From: Sediminicola sp.
GTDB taxonomy: Bacteria > Bacteroidota > Bacteroidia > Flavobacteriales > Flavobacteriaceae
Direction: 5' to 3'
DNA length: 64,000 nt
Assembly: GCA_024643325.1 (NCBI GenBank)
Contig: JAHEND010000001.1
Coordinates: 1-64,000, forward strand
This document shows, one piece after another, positions 7,396 to 16,028 of this stretch. The position numbers and the translations under genes are program-made. The notes beneath the pieces are model-generated. The model did no database searches, was not told where the DNA came from, and was given only the letters and a program-made list of their open reading frames with translations. Each line of letters starts with the position of its first letter. Within the stretch, counting starts at the first letter, position 1.

Positions 7396-9012
7396 TTACA
7401 CAGCCTGCTTGCTTGTTTTTATATCTGTCATATACTTATTTAATTCCTTTTTTACTTTTGGAAAAAGAAACAGTAAGCCAATCATATTTGGAAATACTAA
7501 GGCAAGAATCATAGCGTCTGAAAACTTAATTACAGCGTCTAATGTTGCAGCTGCACCTATCACTACAAAAAGTAAGAAAAGGATTTTGTACACCGTGTCT
7601 GCGGTTTTTCCTCTACCAAATAAATACTTCCATGACTGAAGTCCATAATAAGACCATGAAATCATGGTTGAGAAAGCAAAGAGAATAATCGCAATAGTCA
7701 GCACATATCTAAAACCAGGGATTACAGAATCATAGGCCATTGAGGTAAGGTCTACCCCACCTACATAGGCACCAGTATCGTTTAACATAACGGTACTTCC
7801 CACTGCATTTCCATATTCAAATGCCCCGGTGTCCATATTAAAGAAAATAATCACCAAAGCTGTCATGGTACAAATTACAACCGTATCAATGAAAGGCTCA
7901 AGCAAAGCTACTACCCCTTCACTAGCGGCATACTTTGTCTTCACAGCTGAGTGTGCAATAGCTGCAGATCCAGCTCCAGCTTCATTAGAAAAAGCAGCAC
8001 GTTGAAATCCAACAATAATAACACCAACCACTCCACCTATTCCGGCTGCAGGAGTAAAAGCCCCTTCAAATATCATGGTAAAAGCAGCACCCACATATTG
8101 AATGTTTGAAAAGATAATCACCAAAGAAGCTAAGACATATGTCCCTGCCATAAATGGTACAATTTTTTCGGTTACACTGGCGATTTTTTTAATACCTCCA
8201 ATAATCACTATACCCACTAAAATAGCCAAAACAACACCTATAATCACCCCAGTGGCACCACCTTGAAGGTCAAACATAGTTGTTAATTGAACCGCCGCCT
8301 GATTAGATTGAAAAGCATTTCCACCACCAAATGAAGCGCCTACACAAAGAATAGCGAATACTACCCCTAAAATTTTTCCAAGTACCTTAAAACCCATTTG
8401 ATCTAGTCCTTTTGAGAGGTAATACATGGGGCCTCCGTAAACCGTTCCACTTTCATCTACATCTCTATATTTTACTCCTAGGGTACATTCTACAAACTTG
8501 GTAGACATTCCAATAAGACCACAAACAACCATCCAGAAAGTTGCCCCTGGTCCTCCAAGTGCAATAGCTACAGCCACACCTGCAATATTACCCAATCCAA
8601 CTGTTCCTGACACAGCTGTTGCAAGGGCCTGGAAATGACTCACTTCTCCCTCTTGACTTTCATCTTTAATGGTTCCCGGCAAATCACCGTCTGCTACATT
8701 TAAGTCTGTTTTTTCTACACCATGGTGGTCCAATTCATCATACTTACCCCTGACCGTATTAATCGCCAATGGAAACTGACTTATACTTGGAAATTTAAAA
8801 TAAATGGTGAAAAAAGTAGCTCCACAAATTAGCAGTATTAAAACAATAGGAATATTATACTCCCCTACTGGAATAGACGTTAAGACAAAGCCTTCCCACC
8901 AACTAGCAAATGGCATAAAAGCGTCGTTCACTTTTTCATCTAAACCTTTTTCTTGCGCTAGGGCAACAAAAGGAAATAAAAAGCTTGCCAAAAAAGTCAA
9001 TTTAGTCTTCAT
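7396..9012 (-). CDS. sodium:alanine symporter (AGCS family)
   Basis: Imports alanine or glycine with Na+ through the inner membrane. At 538 residues it is typical for flavobacterial members. The N-terminus MKTKLTFLASFLFPFVALAQ looks like a signal or first helix, and about ten hydrophobic segments follow. Family blocks include ATAVSGTVGLGNIAGVAVAI, GGPGATFWMV, YRDVDESGTVYGGPMYYL and FQRAAFSNEAGAGSAAIAHS. A soluble loop with acidic residues (KTDLNVADGDLPGTIKDESQ) lies between helix 1 and the core. The gene stands alone, with a terminator-like inverted repeat downstream. Confidence 0.93.
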   Translation of the reverse strand: MKTKLTFLASFLFPFVALAQEKGLDEKVNDAFMPFASWWEGFVLTSIPVGEYNIPIVLILLICGATFFTIYFKFPSISQFPLAINTVRGKYDELDHHGVEKTDLNVADGDLPGTIKDESQEGEVSHFQALATAVSGTVGLGNIAGVAVAIALGGPGATFWMVVCGLIGMSTKFVECTLGVKYRDVDESGTVYGGPMYYLSKGLDQMGFKVLGKILGVVFAILCVGASFGGGNAFQSNQAAVQLTTMFDLQGGATGVIIGVVLAILVGIVIIGGIKKIASVTEKIVPFMAGTYVLASLVIIFSNIQYVGAAFTMIFEGAFTPAAGIGGVVGVIIVGFQRAAFSNEAGAGSAAIAHSAVKTKYAASEGVVALLEPFIDTVVICTMTALVIIFFNMDTGAFEYGNAVGSTVMLNDTGAYVGGVDLTSMAYDSVIPGFRYVLTIAIILFAFSTMISWSYYGLQSWKYLFGRGKTADTVYKILFLLFVVIGAAATLDAVIKFSDAMILALVFPNMIGLLFLFPKVKKELNKYMTDIKTSKQAV

Positions 9013-9101
9013 AATGTAGGAGTGGTTTGTTTAGTTTAATGTTAAGAGTAGCAATATCATAAAAAAAAATGGCCTAATCAAATAAAGAAGTGGGAAAGCA
9101 A

Positions 9102-10106
9102 CTAATGGGCGCACATTTTATTTAATTGCTCAATTTGCTCTGGCCTGCCTAATACAATAAGTTTTCCCTGTGGAGAAAGCACCAGATCTGCATCTGGATT
9201 AATAATATAGTCACCCTCTGGTGTTATATATCCAATTATGGTACATCCTGTCCTTTTTCTTAAATCCAGATCCCTCAGTGAATTTAATGCGATAGAACCA
9301 GCAAAACGTTCAATGGCAATCTCTTCCAGGTTAGTATTCTTTTTCCCATCTGTAGAAAGTTTATCCATAAAGGTGATTAGATCAGGAATAACCACTAGAG
9401 ACGCCATATGGTCCCCTCCAATTCTGTCTGGCATAATGACTTTATTGGCACCCGCCAGAGACAATTTTTTTTCTGATCCAATCTCAGAGGCCCTGGAAAT
9501 AATAAATAAGTTTATATTAAGCTGTCTTGCGGACAATACCACGAATAAATTAGCAGCATCACTTGGAAGTGTACATATAAGATATTGCGCCTTATGAATT
9601 CCTGCAGCCTCCAATACCTCATCTTCATTGGCGTCTCCCTTGATAAAAAGCACTTCATCTTCATACTTTGCTATTATCTCAGGATCATTCTCAATGACCA
9701 CAAAAGGTTTATTGTAAGCTTTTAGCCTGGCCACTGCTTGAGCGCCATTTCTCCCATAACCACAAACGATCACATGCTTATTCATACTTTGCAATTTATT
9801 TTTAACCTGTTTTTTCTTTAAAATTTCTAATGAATTCCTACCTAATATATATTCAGTGACCACCGATAATGCAAAGGCAAAAATAAAAACGCTTGAGATA
9901 ATTAAAAAAATTGTGAAAATCTTAGCGGCATCGTCCAAAGGACTGACCTCTGAAAAACCAACAGTGGTTATAGTTATTACGGTCATATACACTGAGTCTA
10001 TCCAAGAATAGTCCGAGAGTATTCTAAAACCTAGTACCCCTATCACGCTTACTAAAAGTACTAATGATAAGGCTATATATATTTTTGATCGGAATACTTT
10101 TAACAT
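9102..10106 (-). CDS. two-TM potassium channel with RCK/TrkA-N domain
   Basis: A K+ channel of MthK-like layout: TM1 (YIALSLVLLVSVIGVLGF), pore loop, TM2 (IFTIFLIISSVFIFAFALSVV), then a cytoplasmic RCK domain starting HVIVCGYGRNGAQAVARL, a Rossmann nucleotide site, and a C-terminal TrkA-C-like part. The selectivity filter reads TTVGFSE (about residues 47-53), not the usual TVGYGD, so selectivity may be relaxed; this is inference. 334 residues is normal for the type. It follows the PspC-like gene by a few bases on the same strand. Confidence 0.88.
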   Translation of the reverse strand: MLKVFRSKIYIALSLVLLVSVIGVLGFRILSDYSWIDSVYMTVITITTVGFSEVSPLDDAAKIFTIFLIISSVFIFAFALSVVTEYILGRNSLEILKKKQVKNKLQSMNKHVIVCGYGRNGAQAVARLKAYNKPFVVIENDPEIIAKYEDEVLFIKGDANEDEVLEAAGIHKAQYLICTLPSDAANLFVVLSARQLNINLFIISRASEIGSEKKLSLAGANKVIMPDRIGGDHMASLVVIPDLITFMDKLSTDGKKNTNLEEIAIERFAGSIALNSLRDLDLRKRTGCTIIGYITPEGDYIINPDADLVLSPQGKLIVLGRPEQIEQLNKMCAH

Positions 10107-10112
10107 GCGAAA

Positions 10113-10334
10113 CTATAAATCAAACACAGAATTCCTTTTGGCAAAAAGCAAATCTTTAATACGGATCCAAAAAGCAAAAAACAGGTAGAGTGCAAAGCCA
10201 AAACCTAAGGTAACAAAGGTTAGATAAATAAATGAAGTCCTTACCACTCTGGCCCTAATCCCCATACGTTCTGCAATACGCTCACAGACTGTAAAACCGT
10301 GTCTTTGAAAAAAATACAAAAGTTTATAAAGCAT
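10113..10334 (-). CDS. PspC-domain small membrane protein
   Basis: I start at MLYKLLYFFQRHGF rather than the ORF's first Met, because MVLWNGPETP is frame overlap with the rhodanese gene and relatives begin MLxKLLYFF. The 73 residues carry a PspC-like core (VCERIAERMGIRARVVRTSFIYLTF) and a transmembrane helix (LGFGFALYLFFAFWI), ending in SVFDL. Related short proteins are common in Flavobacteriaceae. PspC proteins act in envelope stress in other bacteria; the function here is not known. It overlaps the rhodanese stop by 11 nt. Confidence 0.8.
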   Translation of the reverse strand: MLYKLLYFFQRHGFTVCERIAERMGIRARVVRTSFIYLTFVTLGFGFALYLFFAFWIRIKDLLFAKRNSVFDL

Positions 10335-10638
10335 CGGTGTCTCCGGTCCATTCCATAAAACCACCTATTAAATTATGGGTTGTTTCAAAGCCAACACTAT
10401 TCATTATAGCACAGGCTTGTCCACTTCTGTTCCCAGATCTACAATAAACATAGTAATTTTTAGACTTGTCTAATGCTTCTAAACCATCCAAAAAACCTTG
10501 CCCCATAAAGATGTCCAAATGAATGGCGCCTGGAATAATCCCCTCAGAAACTTCCCCTGCAGTTCTTACGTCTAATATTACACTCTTAGGGTCTTCTGCC
10601 AATTGTGAGGCCCATGCCTCTTGTGATAAATCTGCCAT
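10324..10638 (-). CDS. rhodanese-like sulfurtransferase
   Basis: A single-domain rhodanese of 104 residues, which moves sulfane sulfur between carriers. The active-site loop is CRSGNR with catalytic C66. Typical blocks VILDVRTAGEVSEGIIPGA and NLIGGFMEWT are present. No signal peptide, so it is cytoplasmic. It opens a three-gene minus-strand run with the PspC-like protein and the K+ channel. The donor substrate is not predictable. Confidence 0.92.
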   Translation of the reverse strand: MADLSQEAWASQLAEDPKSVILDVRTAGEVSEGIIPGAIHLDIFMGQGFLDGLEALDKSKNYYVYCRSGNRSGQACAIMNSVGFETTHNLIGGFMEWTGDTDAL

Positions 10639-10762
10639 TATTAAATTATTTATTCTTTCAAAAATAAGGGTTTGAGTTGGGAGAAAAAACTATTTCATTT
10701 GTGAAGTGGAAAAATAATTAACCTTAAAATTAAAAAACAGCGTGTATTTTCAAAAATATTCA

Positions 10763-10770
10763 TACATTTG
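10763..10770 (+). promoter_or_regulatory. -7 promoter element of the MarR gene
   Basis: TACATTTG matches TAnnTTTG and lies 22 nt before the ATG at 10793. It falls inside the longer ORF of the track, which argues for the downstream start. No clear -33 element is seen. Confidence 0.5.
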
Positions 10771-10792
10771 TATGTACAACAATTGTCAATAC

Positions 10793-11239
10793 ATGAATGT
10801 TGAAGCGCATATTAAAACAGAAAAACCCATTCCTGTAAGGAGTAAAACGATTATTCACCTGTCTTTGGTTCAAAATAAGATCAATGAAACCATTCACAGT
10901 GCCTTAAAACCTTTCGATATTTCACTGCAACAATTTAATGTACTGAGAATATTAAGAGGTCAAAAAGGAGCAGCTGCTAATCTGAACACTATTAATGAAA
11001 GGATGGTCACTAAGATGAGTAATACCACCAGATTGGTAGACAAACTAATTATAAAAGATTTTGTAGCCCGCCAAATTTGTGAAAAAAACAGAAGAAAAGT
11101 GGAGATTTTCATCACTGAAAAAGGACTTAAAGCCCTCCATGAAATGGATGCTGTAATGACACAAACTGAACATAAACTTTTAAATGGGTTTACTGAAAAT
11201 GAACTCACTCAACTCAACGAGTTACTAGATAAACTATAA
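10793..11239 (+). CDS. MarR-family transcriptional regulator
   Basis: A winged-helix DNA-binding repressor/activator of about 148 residues. I chose the ATG at 10793 (MNVEAHIKTEKP) because a -7 element sits inside the upstream extension. The core reads QFNVLRILRGQKG, then the recognition region NERMVTKMSNTTRLVDKLI, and the wing with EKNRRKVEIFITEKG. It lies 27 nt before a YceI gene on the same strand; MarR-YceI pairs are common in this family, so it may control that gene. Ligand unknown. Confidence 0.88.
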   Translation: MNVEAHIKTEKPIPVRSKTIIHLSLVQNKINETIHSALKPFDISLQQFNVLRILRGQKGAAANLNTINERMVTKMSNTTRLVDKLIIKDFVARQICEKNRRKVEIFITEKGLKALHEMDAVMTQTEHKLLNGFTENELTQLNELLDKL

Positions 11240-11266
11240 CTATTAATTAACAACAATTTAAACATT

Positions 11267-11878
11267 ATGAAAAAATTATTTATGACCCTTAGCGCAGTAT
11301 TAGTAGCCACTTCTATTGCAATCGCAACTCCCTCAAATACCAAAGAAAAAACTACTGAAAAAACAACAAAAGCTGTTGAAAAAAAAGTGATTAATACTGA
11401 AGCGAGTACCATTACTTGGAAAGCCTACAAAGTTACTGGATCTCATGAAGGTACTATTAATTTGGCTTCTGCGAACTTAGATTTTAATGGAACTATTTTA
11501 ACAGGAGGTGCCTTTGTCGTAGACATGACTACTATTAATACCACTGACTTAGAAGGAGAGTACAAGCAAAAATTAGATGGACATTTACATTCTGATGATT
11601 TCTTTGGAACTGCCACTCACAAAACAGCTTCTTTAGAAATTACATCTGTAAAAGCTTCCGGCAAGAATGCGTACAATGCAACTGCAAACCTAACGATCAA
11701 AAATATTACCAAAGAAGTAAACTTCACTATCTCCGTATATGGAAGTAAAGCAACGGCAAATTTAAAAGTAGACCGCTCTCAATTTGACGTTCGTTACGGA
11801 TCTGGATCATTCTTTGACAATTTAGGCGACAAAACCATCTATGATGAATTTGACTTGGTGGTAGACCTACAATTCTAA
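11267..11878 (+). CDS. YceI-family periplasmic protein
   Basis: YceI proteins are lipocalin-like beta barrels that bind isoprenoid or amphiphilic ligands in the periplasm. The N-terminus MKKLFMTLSAVLVATSIAIA is a Sec signal peptide. A low-complexity Lys/Thr/Glu linker follows, then the domain from about residue 45: STITWKAYKVTGSHEGTI, LDGHLHSDDFFGTATH, and FDVRYGSGSFFDNLGDKTIYDEF near the end. 203 residues fits the family. Downstream there is a strong terminator. Confidence 0.92.
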   Translation: MKKLFMTLSAVLVATSIAIATPSNTKEKTTEKTTKAVEKKVINTEASTITWKAYKVTGSHEGTINLASANLDFNGTILTGGAFVVDMTTINTTDLEGEYKQKLDGHLHSDDFFGTATHKTASLEITSVKASGKNAYNATANLTIKNITKEVNFTISVYGSKATANLKVDRSQFDVRYGSGSFFDNLGDKTIYDEFDLVVDLQF

Positions 11879-11921
11879 GTATCCTTTTAGAATTAGAACA
11901 AATCACGCTATGAAATTGTTT

Positions 11922-11959
11922 AAAATCACAAAGCCTTAAGGGGCTTTGTGATTTTTTTT
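11922..11959 (+). terminator. terminator of yceI
   Basis: AATCACAAAGCC pairs with GGCTTTGTGATT around a short loop and is followed by TTTTTTTT. It separates the YceI gene from the trp promoter. Confidence 0.9.
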
Positions 11960-11990
11960 GCTCAAAGCTTTTATATTCTGTAAGGTTTAC

Positions 11991-11998
11991 TATATTTG
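11991..11998 (+). promoter_or_regulatory. -7 promoter element of the trp operon
   Basis: TATATTTG, a perfect match to TAnnTTTG, lies 4 nt before the trpL ATG, so the transcription start should fall at or next to that ATG. The -33 region is weak (CTTTT near 11968-11972). Confidence 0.65.
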
Positions 11999-12002
11999 GT
12001 AC

Positions 12003-12059
12003 ATGATTCAAAATAATACAAACAATTGGTGGTGGAACAACTTACAACGTACGCTGTGA
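12003..12059 (+). CDS. trpL: trp operon leader peptide with three consecutive Trp codons
   Basis: An 18-codon ORF, MIQNNTNNWWWNNLQRTL, too short for the ORF track. TGG-TGG-TGG at 12027-12035 makes it a sensor of charged tRNA-Trp. It sits between the trp promoter and an intrinsic terminator, 123 nt before trpE. Its final codons and stop (CTG TGA) form the 5' arm of an antiterminator, so a ribosome at the stop blocks that arm while a ribosome stalled at Trp leaves it free. The ATG lies 4 nt after the -7 box, so it may be translated from a leaderless RNA. This is direct sequence evidence plus the classical attenuation model. Confidence 0.9.
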   Translation: MIQNNTNNWWWNNLQRTL

Positions 12060-12117
12060 GCTAAGCATTACTTTGATATATTTTAAAGGCTTGTCTTCAC
12101 AGACAAGCCTTTTTATT
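12054..12117 (+). promoter_or_regulatory. trp attenuator: antiterminator and terminator alternatives
   Basis: Antiterminator: CTGTGAG (12054-12060) pairs with TTCACAG (12096-12102), and AAGC (12063-12066) with GCTT (12089-12092), across a small internal loop. Terminator: AAAGGCTTGTCT (12085-12096) pairs with AGACAAGCCTTT (12101-12112) and runs into T residues. The two share 12089-12102, so they exclude each other. Low tryptophan should favour the antiterminator and expression of trpEGDCFBA. Confidence 0.85.
12085..12117 (+). terminator. intrinsic terminator in the trp leader
   Basis: A 12-bp stem with a 4-nt loop (TCAC), then TTTTTATTTT. It lies upstream of trpE and downstream of trpL, which is the arrangement of an attenuator. 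Confidence 0.9.
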
Positions 12118-12182
12118 TTCAATATCACTTGATCTGATATTATTTTTGAAATACCAATAGGAAAGACAGAAAGAAACAAATT

Positions 12183-13583
12183 ATGAGTTACGCTTTAAAA
12201 ACCCATTACAAAAAAATTCTTGCAGACACCATTACACCTGTGAGCGTCTATTTAAAAGTAAGAGACCGTTACCCAGCCAGTATTTTATTGGAGAGTAGTG
12301 ATTACCACGCAAACGACAATAGTTTTTCATATATCTGTTTTAACCCCATTGCACACATTGAGGTAAAAGACCGTCAGATTACAAAAGCATATCCAGATGG
12401 CAGCACACAAATAACCCCTATTACATCAGAAACTGATATTCCTGCTACACTCACGGCTTTTTCAAAGGAGTTCAATAGTGAAAAACAAGATTTTAAATTC
12501 ATTACACAAGGATTGTTTGGTTTTATGACCTATGACGCCGTACAATATTATGAAGATATTCAGATCGCTAAAAAAGAAGGGGGACAAGACCTTCCTGAAT
12601 TATATTATGCGGTATACCAGAACGTTATTGCCATTAACCATTTTAACAACGAAGCCTATATTTTTGCGCACTGCTATGACCAGCCCAGTAATGTAGCGAC
12701 TATAGAACAATTAATTGCTGTTAAAAACTTTGCCACCTACCCTTTTAAAACCGAAGGCGAACCAACTATTAATATAGAGGACGAAGATTTCAAAACACTG
12801 GTAGAAACGGCCAAGAAACATTGCCAAAGAGGAGACGTTTTCCAGTTGGTACTTTCCAGAAGATTCACCCAAAAATTTAGTGGAGATGAGTTTAATGTTT
12901 ACCGAGCGCTAAGAGCTGTAAATCCCTCTCCATACCTATTTTACTTTGACTATGGGAATTTCAAAATTTTTGGGAGTTCTCCAGAAGCACAGCTAGTAGT
13001 CAAAGATCAGAAAGCAGAAATCCATCCCATTGCAGGTACCTTTAAAAGAACTGGAAACGATGAAAAAGACGCCCTACTCGCCAAGGAACTCACAGAAGAC
13101 CACAAAGAAAATGCAGAGCATGTCATGCTAGTAGACCTAGCGAGAAACGACCTCAGCAGGCATGGAAAAATGGTCAGGGTAGAAAACTATCGAGAGGTAC
13201 AGTTTTTTTCACATGTCATTCACTTGGTATCTAAAGTCACTGGTATAAAAAAAGCAGACACACCTACTATGAATATAGTGGCAGACACATTTCCTGCTGG
13301 GACCCTCAGCGGTGCGCCTAAGCACAAAGCCATGGAGCTTATTGAAAAATATGAACCTACCCCAAGGGGCTACTACGGAGGCGCCATTGGCTTTATGGAT
13401 TTTGAAGGTAACTTTAACCACGCCATCATGATCAGAACCTTTTTAAGCAAGAACCATCAATTACAATACCAAGCGGGCGCAGGAATTGTTGCTGCTTCAG
13501 ATGCAGCTTCTGAATTGCAAGAAACCTACAATAAGTTAGGAGCACTCACCAAAGCATTGTCATTGGCAGAAGATATTAAATAA
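12183..13583 (+). CDS. trpE: anthranilate synthase component I
   Basis: Converts chorismate to anthranilate with ammonia from TrpG, the first committed step of tryptophan synthesis. 466 residues is family-typical. The N-terminal LLES motif (residues 35-38), which binds feedback-inhibiting tryptophan, is present. The chorismate-binding domain shows FQLVLSRRFTQKF, PSPYLFYFDYG, IHPIAGTFKRTG, EHVMLVDLARND and GTLSGAPKHKAMELI. It is the first structural gene after the attenuator and is followed 35 nt later by trpG. Confidence 0.98.
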   Translation: MSYALKTHYKKILADTITPVSVYLKVRDRYPASILLESSDYHANDNSFSYICFNPIAHIEVKDRQITKAYPDGSTQITPITSETDIPATLTAFSKEFNSEKQDFKFITQGLFGFMTYDAVQYYEDIQIAKKEGGQDLPELYYAVYQNVIAINHFNNEAYIFAHCYDQPSNVATIEQLIAVKNFATYPFKTEGEPTINIEDEDFKTLVETAKKHCQRGDVFQLVLSRRFTQKFSGDEFNVYRALRAVNPSPYLFYFDYGNFKIFGSSPEAQLVVKDQKAEIHPIAGTFKRTGNDEKDALLAKELTEDHKENAEHVMLVDLARNDLSRHGKMVRVENYREVQFFSHVIHLVSKVTGIKKADTPTMNIVADTFPAGTLSGAPKHKAMELIEKYEPTPRGYYGGAIGFMDFEGNFNHAIMIRTFLSKNHQLQYQAGAGIVAASDAASELQETYNKLGALTKALSLAEDIK

Positions 13584-13618
13584 ATAAAGGTATCTGATAT
13601 AGACCCTATAAAAAAAAC

Positions 13619-14245
13619 ATGACACACATATTACTCATAGACAATTACGACTCATTTACTTATAACCTAGTGCATTACTTAGAGGAATTAGGCGCTCAGG
13701 TAACGGTTCGTAGAAACGACAAATTAAACATAGAAGAAGTGGCTGCTTTTTCCCATATTGTATTGTCCCCTGGACCTGGTATTCCAGACGAGGCAGGACT
13801 ACTCAAAGAAATTATTGCCACCTACGCTACAACTAAAAAAATTCTAGGGGTCTGTCTAGGACAACAAGCCATTGCAGAGGTATTTGGAGGACGCTTAGAA
13901 AATTTAAGCGAAGTATACCACGGGATCGCAACACCAATAGAAATTATAGATCCCCAAGCGACATTGTTTAAGGACTTACCTACTGAGGTGGTCGTAGGGA
14001 GGTATCATTCTTGGGTGGTATCTGAAGATCTACCAGAATCTTTGAAAGTGACTGCCAGGGACCATAAGGGACAAATCATGGCAATTGAACACAAAGACTA
14101 CCCAGTACATGCTGTACAGTTTCACCCAGAATCCATTCTAACCCCTAGTGGAAAGAAAATGCTGGCCAACTGGTTGGGAGTCTCCTGGGAATTTAAGCCA
14201 GAAGAAAAAAATGTACTAGTCCCTAATTCAACAAAAAGCTACTAA
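13619..14245 (+). CDS. trpG: anthranilate synthase component II (glutamine amidotransferase)
   Basis: Releases ammonia from glutamine for TrpE. A class I amidotransferase of 208 residues, not fused to trpD. The oxyanion loop and nucleophile appear in GVCLGQQAIAEVFGG (C79), and the His-Glu pair in AVQFHPESILTP. The N-terminus ILLIDNYDSFTYNLVHYL is diagnostic. In some bacteria the same subunit also serves PabB; no second copy is visible in this window. Confidence 0.97.
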   Translation: MTHILLIDNYDSFTYNLVHYLEELGAQVTVRRNDKLNIEEVAAFSHIVLSPGPGIPDEAGLLKEIIATYATTKKILGVCLGQQAIAEVFGGRLENLSEVYHGIATPIEIIDPQATLFKDLPTEVVVGRYHSWVVSEDLPESLKVTARDHKGQIMAIEHKDYPVHAVQFHPESILTPSGKKMLANWLGVSWEFKPEEKNVLVPNSTKSY

Positions 14246-14254
14246 AAATTGAAT

Positions 14255-15241
14255 ATGAAAGAAATACTCAACAGACTCATCCAGCACGAAGTGCTGAGCA
14301 GACAAGAATCTAAAGACATACTCGTAGGGATTGCCAACAAAGCTTACAACGAATCTGAAATTGCCTCTTTTCTTACCGTGTATATGATGCGTAGTATTCA
14401 ACTAGAAGAATTAGAGGGGTTTAGAGACGCACTTTTAGAATTATGCCTGGCAGTAGATCTTTCCGCTTATGAGCCTATAGATTTATGTGGCACTGGAGGA
14501 GATGGAAAAGATACGTTTAATATCTCTACCCTAGCCTCTTTTGTGACGGCTGCTAGTGGGATTAAAGTAACTAAACACGGGAATTATGGCGTATCTTCTT
14601 CATGTGGGAGTAGTAATGTTATGGAAGCATTGGGTATTAAATTCACCAATGACAAAGATTATTTAGAAAAAGCCCTAGACCAAGTAGGGATCTGTGTGTT
14701 ACACGCCCCCTTGTTCCACCCGGCCATGAAGCAGGTAGCGCCCATTAGAAAGGCTTTAGGGGTCAAAACATTCTTTAATATGTTAGGTCCTATGGTAAAC
14801 CCTGCTTTTCCTACCCATCAAATGGTAGGAGTATTTAATTTAGAACTAGCTAGAATTTACGGATACCTGTATCAAAAAACAAACAAGCAATACAGTATTG
14901 TACATGCCTTAGATGGATACGATGAAGTGTCTCTGACAGGGGCAACAAAAGTCATTACCAGGGCAAATGAAATGGTTTTAGATCCTGCTCATTTCAATGT
15001 AAAAACCTTACATGCAAAAGACATTGCCGGAGGGGAATCAGTGGCTTCTGCCGCAGCCATTTTTGTAGATATTCTCAGTGGAAAAGGCAGTGAGGCGCAA
15101 AACAATGTGGTTTGTGCCAATGCAGCCCTAGCTATCAATACAGTTCAAAACAACGGCATTCAAACCGCTTTTGAACAGGCCAAAGAAACCCTATTATCTG
15201 GTGCAGCACTCAAAAAATTACAGCAATTACAAGCTTTATAA
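14255..15241 (+). CDS. trpD: anthranilate phosphoribosyltransferase
   Basis: Transfers phosphoribose from PRPP to anthranilate. I start at ATG 14255 (MKEILNRLIQHE); the track begins two codons earlier at a TTG. About 328 residues. The PRPP-binding signature DLCGTGGDGKDTFNISTLASF-like block lies near residue 75, followed by KVTKHGNYGVSSSCGS and the Mg-binding DEVSLTG region. It is 3-9 nt after trpG, and its stop abuts the trpC ATG directly, which points to translational coupling. Confidence 0.97.
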   Translation: MKEILNRLIQHEVLSRQESKDILVGIANKAYNESEIASFLTVYMMRSIQLEELEGFRDALLELCLAVDLSAYEPIDLCGTGGDGKDTFNISTLASFVTAASGIKVTKHGNYGVSSSCGSSNVMEALGIKFTNDKDYLEKALDQVGICVLHAPLFHPAMKQVAPIRKALGVKTFFNMLGPMVNPAFPTHQMVGVFNLELARIYGYLYQKTNKQYSIVHALDGYDEVSLTGATKVITRANEMVLDPAHFNVKTLHAKDIAGGESVASAAAIFVDILSGKGSEAQNNVVCANAALAINTVQNNGIQTAFEQAKETLLSGAALKKLQQLQAL

Positions 15242-16027
15242 ATGAACATTTTAGACAAAATAATAGCCGACAAAAAGATAGAAGTAGCCCTTAAAAAAGG
15301 CCTAGTTCCCACCAAATACCTGGAACAGCACCCCTTGTTTGAACGTCATGTAAACTCTATGGTTGCCCAGATAAAACAAAGCAATAGTGGTATTATCGCC
15401 GAGCACAAAAGACGCTCTCCTTCAAAAGATGTTATTAATAATACGCTCAAAGTCCCCGCAGTGGTAAAAGGCTATGAAAAGGCAGGCGTTTGTGGTATTT
15501 CTGTACTTACAGATGGGCCCTATTTTGGAGGGGCGCTTGAAGATCTTTTGATTGCCAGGGCCGCTGTAGAGACGCCCCTTTTGAGAAAGGAATTCATTGT
15601 AGATCCCTACCAAATTATAGAAGCTAAGGCCCATGGGGCCGATGCCATTTTACTCATAGCTGCAGTACTCACAAGAGCAGAAATTCAGAGCTTATCTAAC
15701 CTCGCACAGTCGCTGGGTTTAGAGGTGCTTTTAGAAGTTCACAACTTAGAAGAATTGGAAAAATCAATTATGCCATCTTTAGACCTCATAGGGGTGAACA
15801 ACAGAAACCTAAAGACTTTTGAGGTGAGTTTGGACACCTCAAAAACACTCGCTACTTCTATCCCCTCAGATTTTGTAAAGATTTCTGAAAGTGGCATTAG
15901 TGAAGTCTCTGCCATTAAAGACTTAAAAACGTATGGGTATAGCGGCTTTCTAGTCGGTGAAAACTTTATGAAGACAAATGACCCCGGAGCTGCAGCCTTA
16001 GCATTTATAAAACAAATAGAAAGCTAA
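15242..16027 (+). CDS. trpC: indole-3-glycerol-phosphate synthase
   Basis: Closes the ring of carboxyphenylamino-deoxyribulose phosphate to give indole-3-glycerol phosphate. A TIM barrel of 261 residues, not fused to trpF. Key blocks are IIAEHKRRSPSKDVI (catalytic Lys and phosphate region), PLLRKEFIVDPYQIIEA, LEVLLEVHNLEEL, IGVNNRNLKTFEV and ISESGISEVSAI. It starts one base after the trpD stop and ends one base before trpF. Confidence 0.98.
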   Translation: MNILDKIIADKKIEVALKKGLVPTKYLEQHPLFERHVNSMVAQIKQSNSGIIAEHKRRSPSKDVINNTLKVPAVVKGYEKAGVCGISVLTDGPYFGGALEDLLIARAAVETPLLRKEFIVDPYQIIEAKAHGADAILLIAAVLTRAEIQSLSNLAQSLGLEVLLEVHNLEELEKSIMPSLDLIGVNNRNLKTFEVSLDTSKTLATSIPSDFVKISESGISEVSAIKDLKTYGYSGFLVGENFMKTNDPGAAALAFIKQIES

Positions 16028-16028
16028 T

